Source of the DNA: Bacteroidota bacterium
GTDB lineage: Bacteria; Bacteroidota; Bacteroidia; Bacteroidales; JADFUO01
Direction of reading: 5' to 3'
Length of the DNA: 37,246 nucleotides
Assembly: GCA_030622635.1 (NCBI GenBank)
Contig: JAUXFX010000008.1
Coordinates: forward strand, 1-37,246
The stretch's first letter is position 1, and each line of letters starts with the position of its first letter. Shown here piece after piece: positions 1 to 6,971 of the stretch. The notes below the pieces were generated by a model. It made no database searches. It was given only the letters and a program-made list of their open reading frames with translations, and was not told the DNA's origin. The translations under genes were made by a program, and so were the position numbers.

Positions 1-970
1 AATTTGAAAAATACCCATCACCAAAATCCCAATAAAATAAAAAAGCATCTGTTGACAGATTAGTAAAGTTAACCAGCTTATCAATAATAAAATAATCATA
101 ATCAGCTATTGGAGATTGACATAAATAAACAGAGTCGCAATAAGTGTCTGTTCCGCAACTATCCTCAACTGTCAAGCAAACATAATACGTACCATAATTA
201 TTATAGATATGTGTTGGGTTTTGTAAATCTGAATAAAATCCATCACCAAAATCCCAATACCATGATTGTGCTGATGATGATAAATCAAAAAAAATCACTT
301 CCTTATCTGAAAACGAATAACTAAACTCAGCTATTGGAAATTCACACAATAAGTAAATAATTTCAAGTTTTGGCCTTAAAGATTCATCAATATGATCACT
401 GGATGCAAAAATTAAACTTCTATACTTTGATTCATCTTGTAATTTAAGCATGAAACCAAAACTATTTTCCAGGTCGTTTATCATATCAATTATCAAGGCA
501 GTTACATTAATATTTGGATAGTTTTGAGTCGGGTTAATTGATGTTTGAATTCTGACTTGGTTATCATAAGTAACTGAGGGGTGATTATTCCAGTTTACTG
601 AATATTCTTCCCAAGAGGAAGTTATTCTTTGTAAATAAGATTCATTTTCTCCGTAATGTCCTTCATGTCCACAAGTTGGATCATAATAAAGATTAAGACG
701 AGCATCTAAAACCTGTACAGAATCAGGAATAACAGATAAATCAAATTCAAACAATCCTCTTGTAATTCCAAAATAGCCGGAATAAGTCCATGCAGCTGCA
801 AACATACTCTGATGATTACCATTTATATTTAAAGGTGTTAGAGATTGAATAAATGAATCTTTCCCATCTTCAGGACCAGGTTGGAGAATAATCGTTGTCT
901 GGGAAAATGATTGATTAAATGTAAAAAAAATAATAAATGTGAAGAATTGTTTTAAATAAATATTTTTCAT
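1..970 (-). CDS. Secreted DNRLRE-domain protein with PKD repeats (partial, 3' end outside window)
   Basis: Read directly on the minus strand from an ATG at 970; the frame stays open to the left edge (323 codons). Residues 1-24 are a signal peptide (MKNIYLKQFF..., hydrophobic core, then SFSQ). Residues about 30-205 look like a DNRLRE/disaggregatase-type beta domain, with RGLFEFDLSVIP, the SSWEEYSVNWNNHP region and a final RPKLEIIY strand. A PKD domain follows at about 210-285 (WYWDFGDGF, then NPTHIYNNYGTYYVCLTV), and a second one begins at about 286 (FYWDFGDGY). In Bacteroidota such proteins usually end in a type IX sorting domain; here that part lies outside the window. The start overlaps the stop of the upstream glycosyltransferase by four bases (ATGA), which suggests translational coupling. 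The family is confident; the substrate or adhesive role is unknown. Confidence 0.85.
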   Translation of the reverse strand, partial: MKNIYLKQFFTFIIFFTFNQSFSQTTIILQPGPEDGKDSFIQSLTPLNINGNHQSMFAAAWTYSGYFGITRGLFEFDLSVIPDSVQVLDARLNLYYDPTCGHEGHYGENESYLQRITSSWEEYSVNWNNHPSVTYDNQVRIQTSINPTQNYPNINVTALIIDMINDLENSFGFMLKLQDESKYRSLIFASSDHIDESLRPKLEIIYLLCEFPIAEFSYSFSDKEVIFFDLSSSAQSWYWDFGDGFYSDLQNPTHIYNNYGTYYVCLTVEDSCGTDTYCDSVYLCQSPIADYDYFIIDKLVNFTNLSTDAFLFYWDFGDGYFSN

Positions 971-2118
971 GATGATTTAGTTTTCTCAAAAACAAAGTTA
1001 ATAGATTCCAGCATTCTATCCCATGAATATTTTTGTTTTTCAATTTCTACATTTTTAACAAATTCTTGCTCTTTCTTTTTTTTATAGAATTTTATAATTG
1101 CTTCTGAAATTTTTTTAGGTTCACAATCAACCACATATCCTACCTTGCCATCAGGAATTATTTCAGTTAGTCCTCCAACATTAGTTACAATCATAGGTCT
1201 GTTAAAATGATATGCAATTTGTGTAACGCCGCTTTGTGTAGCATCCTTATATGGCTGCACTATAATATCTGAAGCACAAAAATAATTTACAACTTCGCTA
1301 TCAGGTATAAAATTATTTAACATAATGACTTTATCTTCTAAATTATTTTTTTTAATAATATCAAAATACGGTTTTGAATCAGTATAAAATTCACCGGCAA
1401 CAATTAATTTAACAGGTAATTTATTTAAACTTGGTTCTGCCATTGCTTTAAGTAAAAGATCAAGACCTTTATAATCCCTTATAAATCCGAAAAACAAAAT
1501 ATAATTAGTTTTTTCGTCAAGATGTAATTTCTTTTTAGCAATATTTTTTGGAATAATTTCTCCAAAATTATCATACAAAGGATGAGGACAATAAAGTTTT
1601 GGTTTATTTTTATCAAATGTGTCTAAGTCGCCCAAAACCGATTTTGACATGGTTATGAAGCCATTAACACTTTTAACAAAATAGTTTGCCAGCATCCTAT
1701 CGCCTAATCGTTTCTCATGAGGAATAATATTATCAATTATTGAAATAATTTTACTATATTTATTTGAGCGGGTTATTCTTGCAATTGTTCCTAAACATGG
1801 AGCCATGAATGGTATCCAAAATTTGATGATAACCAAATCAGGTTTATATTTTTTTAGTTTAAATCCAACTTTAATCCAGTTTAATGGGTTTATTGAATTA
1901 ATAGTAACTCTTATATTTAAATCTTCCGGTTTAGTATCGCTTGAATACTGTGTTTTTCCCGGAAATAAAATCTTTGGATATTGCAATTTGAAAGTTTCAA
2001 TAATTACCTCATCACCATTTTGCTGGAAAGCTCTTGCTAAACGCTCATTATAAGTTGCAAGCCCACCCCGTAAGGGATAAGCGGAACCGATAATAACTAT
2101 TTTTCTTCTATTCTCCAT
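967..2118 (-). CDS. GT4-type glycosyltransferase
   Basis: 383 aa, GT-B fold glycosyltransferase. The N-terminal half opens with a beta strand and a glycine-rich acceptor loop (IVIIGSAYPLRGGLATYNE). The C-terminal half carries the nucleotide-sugar binding region: FFGFIRDYKGLDLLLKAM at about 209-226, then ASDIIVQPYKDATQSG and the NVGGLTEIIPDGKVGYVV stretch. The usual GT4 E-x7-E motif is represented by a TQSG-containing variant that I associate with a subfamily rather than with damage. No membrane segment is evident, so it is probably cytoplasmic or peripheral, transferring a sugar from an activated donor to a glycan or lipid carrier. It overlaps the GT2 gene upstream by 11 bases and the secreted PKD protein downstream by 4, so the three are probably one transcript. 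Donor and acceptor cannot be told from sequence. Confidence 0.9.
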   Translation of the reverse strand: MENRRKIVIIGSAYPLRGGLATYNERLARAFQQNGDEVIIETFKLQYPKILFPGKTQYSSDTKPEDLNIRVTINSINPLNWIKVGFKLKKYKPDLVIIKFWIPFMAPCLGTIARITRSNKYSKIISIIDNIIPHEKRLGDRMLANYFVKSVNGFITMSKSVLGDLDTFDKNKPKLYCPHPLYDNFGEIIPKNIAKKKLHLDEKTNYILFFGFIRDYKGLDLLLKAMAEPSLNKLPVKLIVAGEFYTDSKPYFDIIKKNNLEDKVIMLNNFIPDSEVVNYFCASDIIVQPYKDATQSGVTQIAYHFNRPMIVTNVGGLTEIIPDGKVGYVVDCEPKKISEAIIKFYKKKKEQEFVKNVEIEKQKYSWDRMLESINFVFEKTKSS

Positions 2119-3061
2119 ACTTCTTCAAGCCAAGTTCTTTTTCAATTAGATATTGATTTCTGTCGTGTGAGCTTCTGGAAATCAACTCGGCAAGGAAGCC
2201 TGTAAGAAACAACTGGGTACCTATCATCATTGCTAATAGTCCAAAATAAAACAAAGGTCTTTCTGTCATTTTATACTCAGCCATAAAAAATTTGGCATAA
2301 GCTAAATAGGCGGCAATAATAAATCCGATGATAAAAATCAATGTTCCAAGTGTGCCAAATAAATGCATTGGTCTTTTACCGAATTTTGAAATAAAAATTA
2401 TGGAAATAAGGTCTAAATAACCTTTGATAAAGCGTTCAAAACCGAATTTTGTAATACCGTATTTCCGCTTTCGATGGTCAACAATTTTTTCACCGATATT
2501 TGTAAACCCTGCCCATTTTGCTATAACAGGAATATACCTGTGCATCTCGCCATGTATCTCAATACTTTTAATTACGTTTTTTTTGTATGCTTTTAAACCG
2601 CAATTAAAATCGTGCAATTTAATTCCCGACATTATTCGTGTTGAGCGGTTGAAAAACTTTGAAGGAATTCGTTTTGTTAAAGGGTCACGACGCTTTTTTT
2701 TCCAACCCGAAACAAGGTCAAGGCCATCCTCTTTAATCATTTTATATAGTTCGGGGATTTCATCCGGACTATCCTGAAGGTCGGCATCCATAGTAATTAC
2801 AACATTTCCAATAGCTGCATCAAAGCCTCTGTTCAAAGCTGCTGACTTACCATAATTTCTCCTGAATTTTATTCCTTTAACATTTTTATTTTCTACAGAA
2901 AGCTTTTCGATTTCTTTCCACGAGTTATCGCTGCTCCCATCATCAATATAAATTATTTCATAAGAAAAATTATTGGTTAACATAACTCTTACAATCCAGT
3001 CATTTAATTCTTTTAACGATTCATCTTCGTTATATAAAGGAATTATTACAGAAATATCCAT
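2108..3061 (-). CDS. Membrane-anchored GT2 glycosyltransferase (DPM1/GtrB-like)
   Basis: 317 aa. The N-terminal GT-A domain has SVIIPLYNEDESL at the start, YIDDGSSDNSW at about 39-49 and the metal-binding MDADLQDSPDEIP at about 91. NRGFDAA and FNCGLKAYKK are typical of the polyprenyl-phosphate mannosyl/glucosyl transferase group. Two hydrophobic segments follow (about 235-256 and 272-295), the usual C-terminal anchor of GtrB-like enzymes. Expected role: transfer of a sugar from a nucleotide donor to a polyprenyl phosphate at the inner membrane, supplying a glycan pathway. It lies 40 bases after the DUF4199 gene and overlaps the GT4 gene by 11 bases, so co-transcription is likely. Family certain; the exact donor is inferred only in general terms. 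Confidence 0.92.
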   Translation of the reverse strand: MDISVIIPLYNEDESLKELNDWIVRVMLTNNFSYEIIYIDDGSSDNSWKEIEKLSVENKNVKGIKFRRNYGKSAALNRGFDAAIGNVVITMDADLQDSPDEIPELYKMIKEDGLDLVSGWKKKRRDPLTKRIPSKFFNRSTRIMSGIKLHDFNCGLKAYKKNVIKSIEIHGEMHRYIPVIAKWAGFTNIGEKIVDHRKRKYGITKFGFERFIKGYLDLISIIFISKFGKRPMHLFGTLGTLIFIIGFIIAAYLAYAKFFMAEYKMTERPLFYFGLLAMMIGTQLFLTGFLAELISRSSHDRNQYLIEKELGLKKYGE

Positions 3062-3101
3062 TGATCTTTTTTTGATTCTATGTTAAAACTAAATTAGAAT
3101 T

Positions 3102-3611
3102 TTATACCAATTTCTGTTCTTTTTTAATAAAAATTGAAGCAATCAGAGAAATAATTGCCGCTGCACCAACATTACTAATAAAATAAATAAAGTGCGTTAA
3201 AGCTATTATAAATGGATAAATTTTTTCAAGTTGTTCATCTGAAATATCAGGGTTTGATTTAAGTATTTCTTCTTCAGCTTTCTCAAGTATTGCGGCAATT
3301 GCTGACGGATCAATATACTTTAAAAATATAAAGAAAAATATACTTGCTAATATTGAACCGAATAATCCAACCAGAAATCCGACAGAAAATGATTTTCCAT
3401 AAGTTATAAAACCGCCTGAATAATTGTCGCGATAAATTTTTGACCCCCAGATAATACCACCCAAAAGTATCAGATACGAAATAAAACTAATGTATGATTC
3501 TCTGTCAATATCAAAAATATGCATTATTAAACTCCATAGAATTAACAATACACCCACTATTAAACCATAGCTGAGTGAAAATTTACCGATAGATGATTTT
3601 TTTTGTTCCAT
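3102..3611 (-). CDS. DUF4199 family inner-membrane protein
   Basis: 169 aa with four predicted membrane segments at about 12-32, 40-58, 74-98 and 140-162. An acidic, coiled loop lies between the third and fourth (ILEKAEEEILKSNPDISDEQ). The topology, the basic N-terminus and the YSGGFITYGKSFSVGF stretch after the second segment match the DUF4199 family, which is common in Bacteroidota and has no assigned function. In this phylum it is often found directly upstream of a GT2 glycosyltransferase, as here (40-base gap), so a role linked to envelope glycosylation is possible but is inference from context only. No clear -7 promoter element was seen upstream. Confidence 0.8.
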   Translation of the reverse strand: MEQKKSSIGKFSLSYGLIVGVLLILWSLIMHIFDIDRESYISFISYLILLGGIIWGSKIYRDNYSGGFITYGKSFSVGFLVGLFGSILASIFFFIFLKYIDPSAIAAILEKAEEEILKSNPDISDEQLEKIYPFIIALTHFIYFISNVGAAAIISLIASIFIKKEQKLV

Positions 3612-3711
3612 AATTTATAATTTTAATTAAAAATAATATTATCTTATATATTAATATTTAAAAAATTGGTTCTAAGTCAAATAGTATATATTTTGTTAAG
3701 ACAAAAAACAT

Positions 3712-3768
3712 CTATACGGACTCCCTTTGGTCGAAAGGAAAAAGTGAAGCAAAGCAAACCCGTACGGG
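3712..3768. repeat. Copy of the dispersed CCGTAYGG intergenic repeat
   Basis: The gap between the DUF4199 gene and the SRP RNA holds CTATACGGAC (3712-3721), a short CCTTT/AAAGG stem, then GAAGCAAAGCAAACCCGTA (3745-3763), which runs into the perfect palindrome CCCGTACGGG (3759-3768). The GAAGC(A/G)AAGCAAA(C/T)CCGTA(C/T)GG part recurs at 16126-16147, and related cores occur at 22950, 22990 and 36973. All copies are intergenic. No reading frame crosses it. Confidence 0.7.
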
Positions 3769-3827
3769 ATAAAAGTTAATGCAAACATAATAAATTTATA
3801 CTTACTTAAAAAAAATAATAAAATATA

Positions 3828-3858
3828 TTGTGTAATAAAGTACTTCTTTGTAATTTTG
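3828..3858 (+). promoter_or_regulatory. Promoter of the SRP RNA gene
   Basis: TTG at 3828-3830, a 20-base spacer, then TAATTTTG at 3851-3858, an exact match to the Bacteroidota -7 consensus TAnnTTTG. The first base of the SRP RNA terminal helix (3863) falls at the expected start-site distance, so promoter and RNA 5' end support each other. Confidence 0.75.
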
Positions 3859-3862
3859 CAAC

Positions 3863-3959
3863 GGGTAAGTCTTATACGACCAGCTCCTGTTAAACTCCCC
3901 CAGGGTCGGAAGGCAGCAAGGGTAAACGGTTGTAGCGGTGCGATATAAGTAGCTTACCC
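3863..3959 (+). ncRNA. ffs: Small bacterial signal recognition particle RNA (4.5S-like)
   Basis: About 97 nt. The conserved apical domain is plain: AGCTCCTGTTAAACTCCCCC, then AGGGTCGGAAGGCAGCAAGG (3902-3921), which contains the GGAA-type tetraloop and the asymmetric loop bound by the Ffh M domain. The ends pair as GGGTAAG (3863-3869) with CTTACCC (3953-3959), closing a single long hairpin of the Alu-less type usual for Gram-negatives. With Ffh it targets nascent membrane proteins to the translocon. It has its own promoter and a T-run directly after the helix, and is separate from the yciO-like gene that starts 22 bases downstream. Confidence 0.95.
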
Positions 3960-3966
3960 TTTTTTT
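3953..3966 (+). terminator. T-run ending the SRP RNA
   Basis: The 3' strand of the SRP RNA terminal helix (CTTACCC) is followed at once by seven T residues (3960-3966), so the RNA's own helix appears to serve as the terminator stem. Confidence 0.65.
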
Positions 3967-3981
3967 AATCTAAATTAATAA

Positions 3982-4590
3982 ATGCTAATAAAAATTCATC
4001 CTGAAAATCCAGGTTCACGTCAAATCAAGACTGTTGTTGAATGTCTGTATGACGGAGGTATAATAATTTACCCTACTGATACTGTTTATGGATTGGGCTG
4101 TGATATTTATAAATCAAAAGCAGTTGAAAAAATTGCATTTATTAAAGGTATAAAAAAAGAAAAAGCAAATTTTTCGTTTATTTGCCATGACCTCAGTCAA
4201 CTTTCGGATTATACAAAACCTATCAGCAACGAAATTTACAAGTTGATGAAAACAAACCTTCCGGGTCCTTTCACTTTTATTCTTAATGCTAATAACAGAG
4301 TACCAAAATTATTTCAGAGTAAAAAAAAATCCGTTGGAATACGAATACCTGATAATAATATAGTAAGTGAAATTGTTAAGGAATTAGGAAATCCGATAAT
4401 GTCAACTTCAATACATGATGAAGATGAAATAATTGAATACACAACCGACCCTGAATTAATTCATGAGAAATATAAAAATATTGTTGATATCGTTATTGAT
4501 GGAGGTTACGGTGATAATGAAGCTTCAACAATAGTCGATTGTACAAAAGATGAAATTATGATTTTAAGAGAAGGAAAAGGTATTTTGTAA
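3982..4590 (+). CDS. YciO-type member of the Sua5/YciO/YrdC family
   Basis: 202 aa, a single YrdC-like alpha/beta domain. Visible motifs are YPTDTVYGLGCD (about 32-43), KANFSFICHDLSQLSDY, KTNLPGPFTFIL, VGIRIPDN, PIMSTS, and the closing STIVDCTKDEIMILREGKG. The FICHDLSQLS wording and the HPENP start follow Escherichia coli YciO more closely than TsaC/Sua5 proper. Family members bind L-threonine, bicarbonate and ATP and form threonylcarbamoyl-adenylate for the t6A modification of ANN-decoding tRNAs; YciO's own contribution is less certain. There is no Sua5 C-terminal domain. It starts 16 bases after the SRP RNA T-run and may be reached by read-through. Confidence 0.9.
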   Translation: MLIKIHPENPGSRQIKTVVECLYDGGIIIYPTDTVYGLGCDIYKSKAVEKIAFIKGIKKEKANFSFICHDLSQLSDYTKPISNEIYKLMKTNLPGPFTFILNANNRVPKLFQSKKKSVGIRIPDNNIVSEIVKELGNPIMSTSIHDEDEIIEYTTDPELIHEKYKNIVDIVIDGGYGDNEASTIVDCTKDEIMILREGKGIL

Positions 4591-4613
4591 ATTTTTTTAT
4601 TAACGATTTTTTT

Positions 4614-4621
4614 TAATTTTG
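4614..4621 (+). promoter_or_regulatory. -7 element before the ECF sigma operon
   Basis: TAATTTTG matches TAnnTTTG exactly and lies 38 bases before the GTG start at 4659. No well-spaced -33 TTTG was found (the nearest ends 26 bases upstream), so a different sigma factor or autoregulation is possible. Confidence 0.5.
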
Positions 4622-4658
4622 TGTAACATTTTTTTATTAATGATATAAAGTTTAGAAT

Positions 4659-5249
4659 GTGACTAATTTTTCAGAGAAAAAAATAATTGAAGGCTTTTTA
4701 AATAATGATGACATTTTTTTAAATAATCTTTATGAAACTTTTTTTCCGGTAATTAAACGGCTTATTAAAAATAACAGCGGCACAGAAACAGAAGCATGGG
4801 ATATATTCCAGGATGCTTTATTTATAATTTTTTCAAAAGTTAAGAAAAACAAATTTGAACTTACATGCTCATTCAATACTTATATATACTCAATATGCAG
4901 GCATCAGTGGTTAAACCAGCTAAGAAAACACAGAATAAATAAAGTAGAATTTATAGACTGTGAAATATTTATTAAATTAACTGATGAGTCTGATATTGAA
5001 AAGGAACATATTTTAAATTTAGAATATTTTTTATTCCGTGAACATTTTAACAAATTAGATAAAAAATGCAAAAAACTAATCAAATTATTTCTAAAAAAAC
5101 TGTCATTTAATGAAATAGCAAAAAAATTGAATTACAAAAATGCTATTGATGCCAGAAGAACAAAATACTTATGTAAGAATCTTTTGGTAAATCGCATAAA
5201 AAACGACCCTAAATATAAGGAGTTACAAAAAGATGAAAAAACAAATTAA
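4659..5249 (+). CDS. ECF-type RNA polymerase sigma factor
   Basis: 196 aa. Region 2 spans about 20-92, with NLYETFFPVIKRLIKN, the EAWDIFQDALFIIFSKV core-binding helix and TYIYSICRHQWLNQLRKH for -10 recognition. Region 4 spans about 130-188, with KLDKKCKKLIKLFLKKLSFN and a helix-turn-helix NEIAKKLNYKNAIDARRTKYL. There is no region 3, as expected for ECF factors. The start is GTG at 4659: an in-frame TAG lies directly upstream at 4653-4655 and no ATG is available early on. The end overlaps the next gene by 17 bases, typical of a sigma/anti-sigma pair. Target promoters are unknown; the operon may be self-regulated. Confidence 0.88.
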   Translation: MTNFSEKKIIEGFLNNDDIFLNNLYETFFPVIKRLIKNNSGTETEAWDIFQDALFIIFSKVKKNKFELTCSFNTYIYSICRHQWLNQLRKHRINKVEFIDCEIFIKLTDESDIEKEHILNLEYFLFREHFNKLDKKCKKLIKLFLKKLSFNEIAKKLNYKNAIDARRTKYLCKNLLVNRIKNDPKYKELQKDEKTN

Positions 5250-5991
5250 CTACAGCAAACTGATTGATAAATATATCAACGGTGAAATAACTGAGGATGA
5301 ATTAAAATTATTTGAAAATGAATTGAAAATTAATCCTCAACTTAAAGCCGAACTTGAGCTTCATAAAAAAATTGACGATGCTATCATTAATGATGACCTT
5401 GCAAATTTTAATAAAAGAATGAAAAATATTCATTCTGATTATACTTCAAGCAAAGTTGTTCATAAAACAAATTTTATACAAAAAAACATATATTATCTTG
5501 TTGCTGCAATAATAATTTTATTCATAGCCATAGCAAGTATTGTTTATTTTTCCAATAACAAAAAGCTTTCTAATACAGAAATATACAGCATGTATTTTAA
5601 ACCTTACGAAACTATTAATAAAAGGTCGGCTGAAACAATAACTAATGATGATATTTATAAAGAAGCTCTTCGTAATTATGACAAAGAAAATTATTCAAAA
5701 GCTATAAAATTATTCTCACAATTATTTGAACAGGATGATTCATATATGGCAGCTTATTTATATGCAGGTATTTCTTTAATGGAAAATAATAACTTTCACG
5801 AAGCAGAAAAATCATTTCAAACTATTATTAATAATAATAACATTTGTTACATTCAACAGGCTGAATGGTATTTAGGGCTCTGTTATCTAAAAGCCGATAA
5901 AAGCAAAAAAGCAAAAAAACAATTTAACAAAATTGTCTCCCGCCAAGGATTTTATGAAAATAAAGCAAAAGAGATACTAAATAAACTTTAA
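5233..5991 (+). CDS. Single-pass membrane TPR protein, probable anti-sigma partner
   Basis: 252 aa. The cytoplasmic N-terminal part (1-85) contains YSKLIDKYINGEITEDELKL, typical of Bacteroidota anti-sigma-like proteins. A membrane helix lies at about 86-107 (NIYYLVAAIIILFIAIASIV). The periplasmic part carries tetratricopeptide repeats from about 140: EALRNYDKENYSKAIKLFSQ, MAAYLYAGISLMENNNFHEA and AEWYLGLCYLKADKSKKAKK. The gene overlaps the sigma factor by 17 bases and its stop codon TAA shares one base with the ATG of the next gene. From layout and topology it probably holds the sigma factor at the membrane and releases it on an envelope signal sensed by the TPR part. No zinc-binding HxxxCxxC is visible. 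The regulatory role is inference. Confidence 0.8.
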   Translation: MKKQINYSKLIDKYINGEITEDELKLFENELKINPQLKAELELHKKIDDAIINDDLANFNKRMKNIHSDYTSSKVVHKTNFIQKNIYYLVAAIIILFIAIASIVYFSNNKKLSNTEIYSMYFKPYETINKRSAETITNDDIYKEALRNYDKENYSKAIKLFSQLFEQDDSYMAAYLYAGISLMENNNFHEAEKSFQTIINNNNICYIQQAEWYLGLCYLKADKSKKAKKQFNKIVSRQGFYENKAKEILNKL

Positions 5992-6878
5992 TGAATAACA
6001 AATATGATGTAATAATCATTGGCGCCGGACCAGCAGGATTAGAATGCGCCCATCAACTAAAAAACTCCGATAAATCCGTATTAATAATTGAAAAAAATGA
6101 AATTATCGGTCCTAAGATATGTGCAGGCGGTTTAACAAATTTAGCCAATAATTTTTATATTCCTGAAAACAAAACAAGAAGTTTTGCAAAACAAATTATT
6201 TTCTTAAATAAAAAACAATATAACATAACACTTGTTAATCCGATTAAAACCATAAGTAGATTAGACTTAGGGCAATATCAATTAAGTAAAATAAAAAATT
6301 CACGCAACATACAAATACTGAAAAACACAAAAGTTAAAGAAATAGAAAATAACAAAGTTTTTACTATTGATAACCAAATATTTCATTTTAAATATCTGGT
6401 GGGTGCTGACGGATCAAATTCAATTGTAAGAAAATATCTTGGATTAAAATCAGAATTTTGCTTTGGTTTTTATTATGAAATACCAAAAATAACAAATGAT
6501 TTTGTCTGGCATGTAAACCCAAAAGAACTTAAATCAGGATATATCTGGACATTTCCACATAAAAATCACACAAACATTGGAGTATATTTTCATCCAAGAC
6601 AACTTAGTGCTAAAGAAGCAAAAAATATTTTAGAGAAAACCCTTACAGACAATGGACTTAAATTCTCTACAAAAAAAATTAAGGGTTCTGCAATTAATTA
6701 TTGTTTCAAGGGATATATGTTCAATAAAATATTTTTAGTTGGAGATGCAGCAGGATTAGCATCAAAAACCACAGGCGAGGGAATTTCTTTTGCTTTAACA
6801 AGCGGCAAAGAAATTGCAAAAAAAATAATTGAATCAAACTACACAACAACCGAACTTAACAAAAATAGTAAAAATTAA
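5991..6878 (+). CDS. FAD-dependent oxidoreductase of the geranylgeranyl-reductase type
   Basis: 295 aa. The N-terminal Rossmann motif VIIIGAGPAGLECAHQL (about 7-23) is followed by an acidic strand end (LIIEKNE) and GPKICAGGLT, the position of the conserved Cys-Gly-Gly loop of geranylgeranyl-reductase-like enzymes. YLVGADGSNSIVRKYLG and IFLVGDAAGLASKTTGEGI are the second and third FAD-contact motifs. The protein is short for the family (often 330-400 aa) because little follows the last motif, but nothing looks broken. Likely role: reduction of isoprenoid double bonds or a related flavin reaction. It follows the TPR protein with a TAATG junction, so it appears to be part of the sigma-factor operon. 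The substrate is unknown. Confidence 0.83.
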   Translation: MNNKYDVIIIGAGPAGLECAHQLKNSDKSVLIIEKNEIIGPKICAGGLTNLANNFYIPENKTRSFAKQIIFLNKKQYNITLVNPIKTISRLDLGQYQLSKIKNSRNIQILKNTKVKEIENNKVFTIDNQIFHFKYLVGADGSNSIVRKYLGLKSEFCFGFYYEIPKITNDFVWHVNPKELKSGYIWTFPHKNHTNIGVYFHPRQLSAKEAKNILEKTLTDNGLKFSTKKIKGSAINYCFKGYMFNKIFLVGDAAGLASKTTGEGISFALTSGKEIAKKIIESNYTTTELNKNSKN

Positions 6879-6971
6879 GAAAAGACAAGAAACGTTGCTA
6901 AATATTTACGAAATTATTCCATTTTTGCAAAACTTCTTATACAAAATATATATAAAATTAATGAAAAATAA

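Noticed and set aside
109-324. Plus-strand ORF of 71 aa at the left edge
   Set aside because: It is antisense to the partial DNRLRE/PKD gene, whose frame is open over the entire 970 bases with clear domains.
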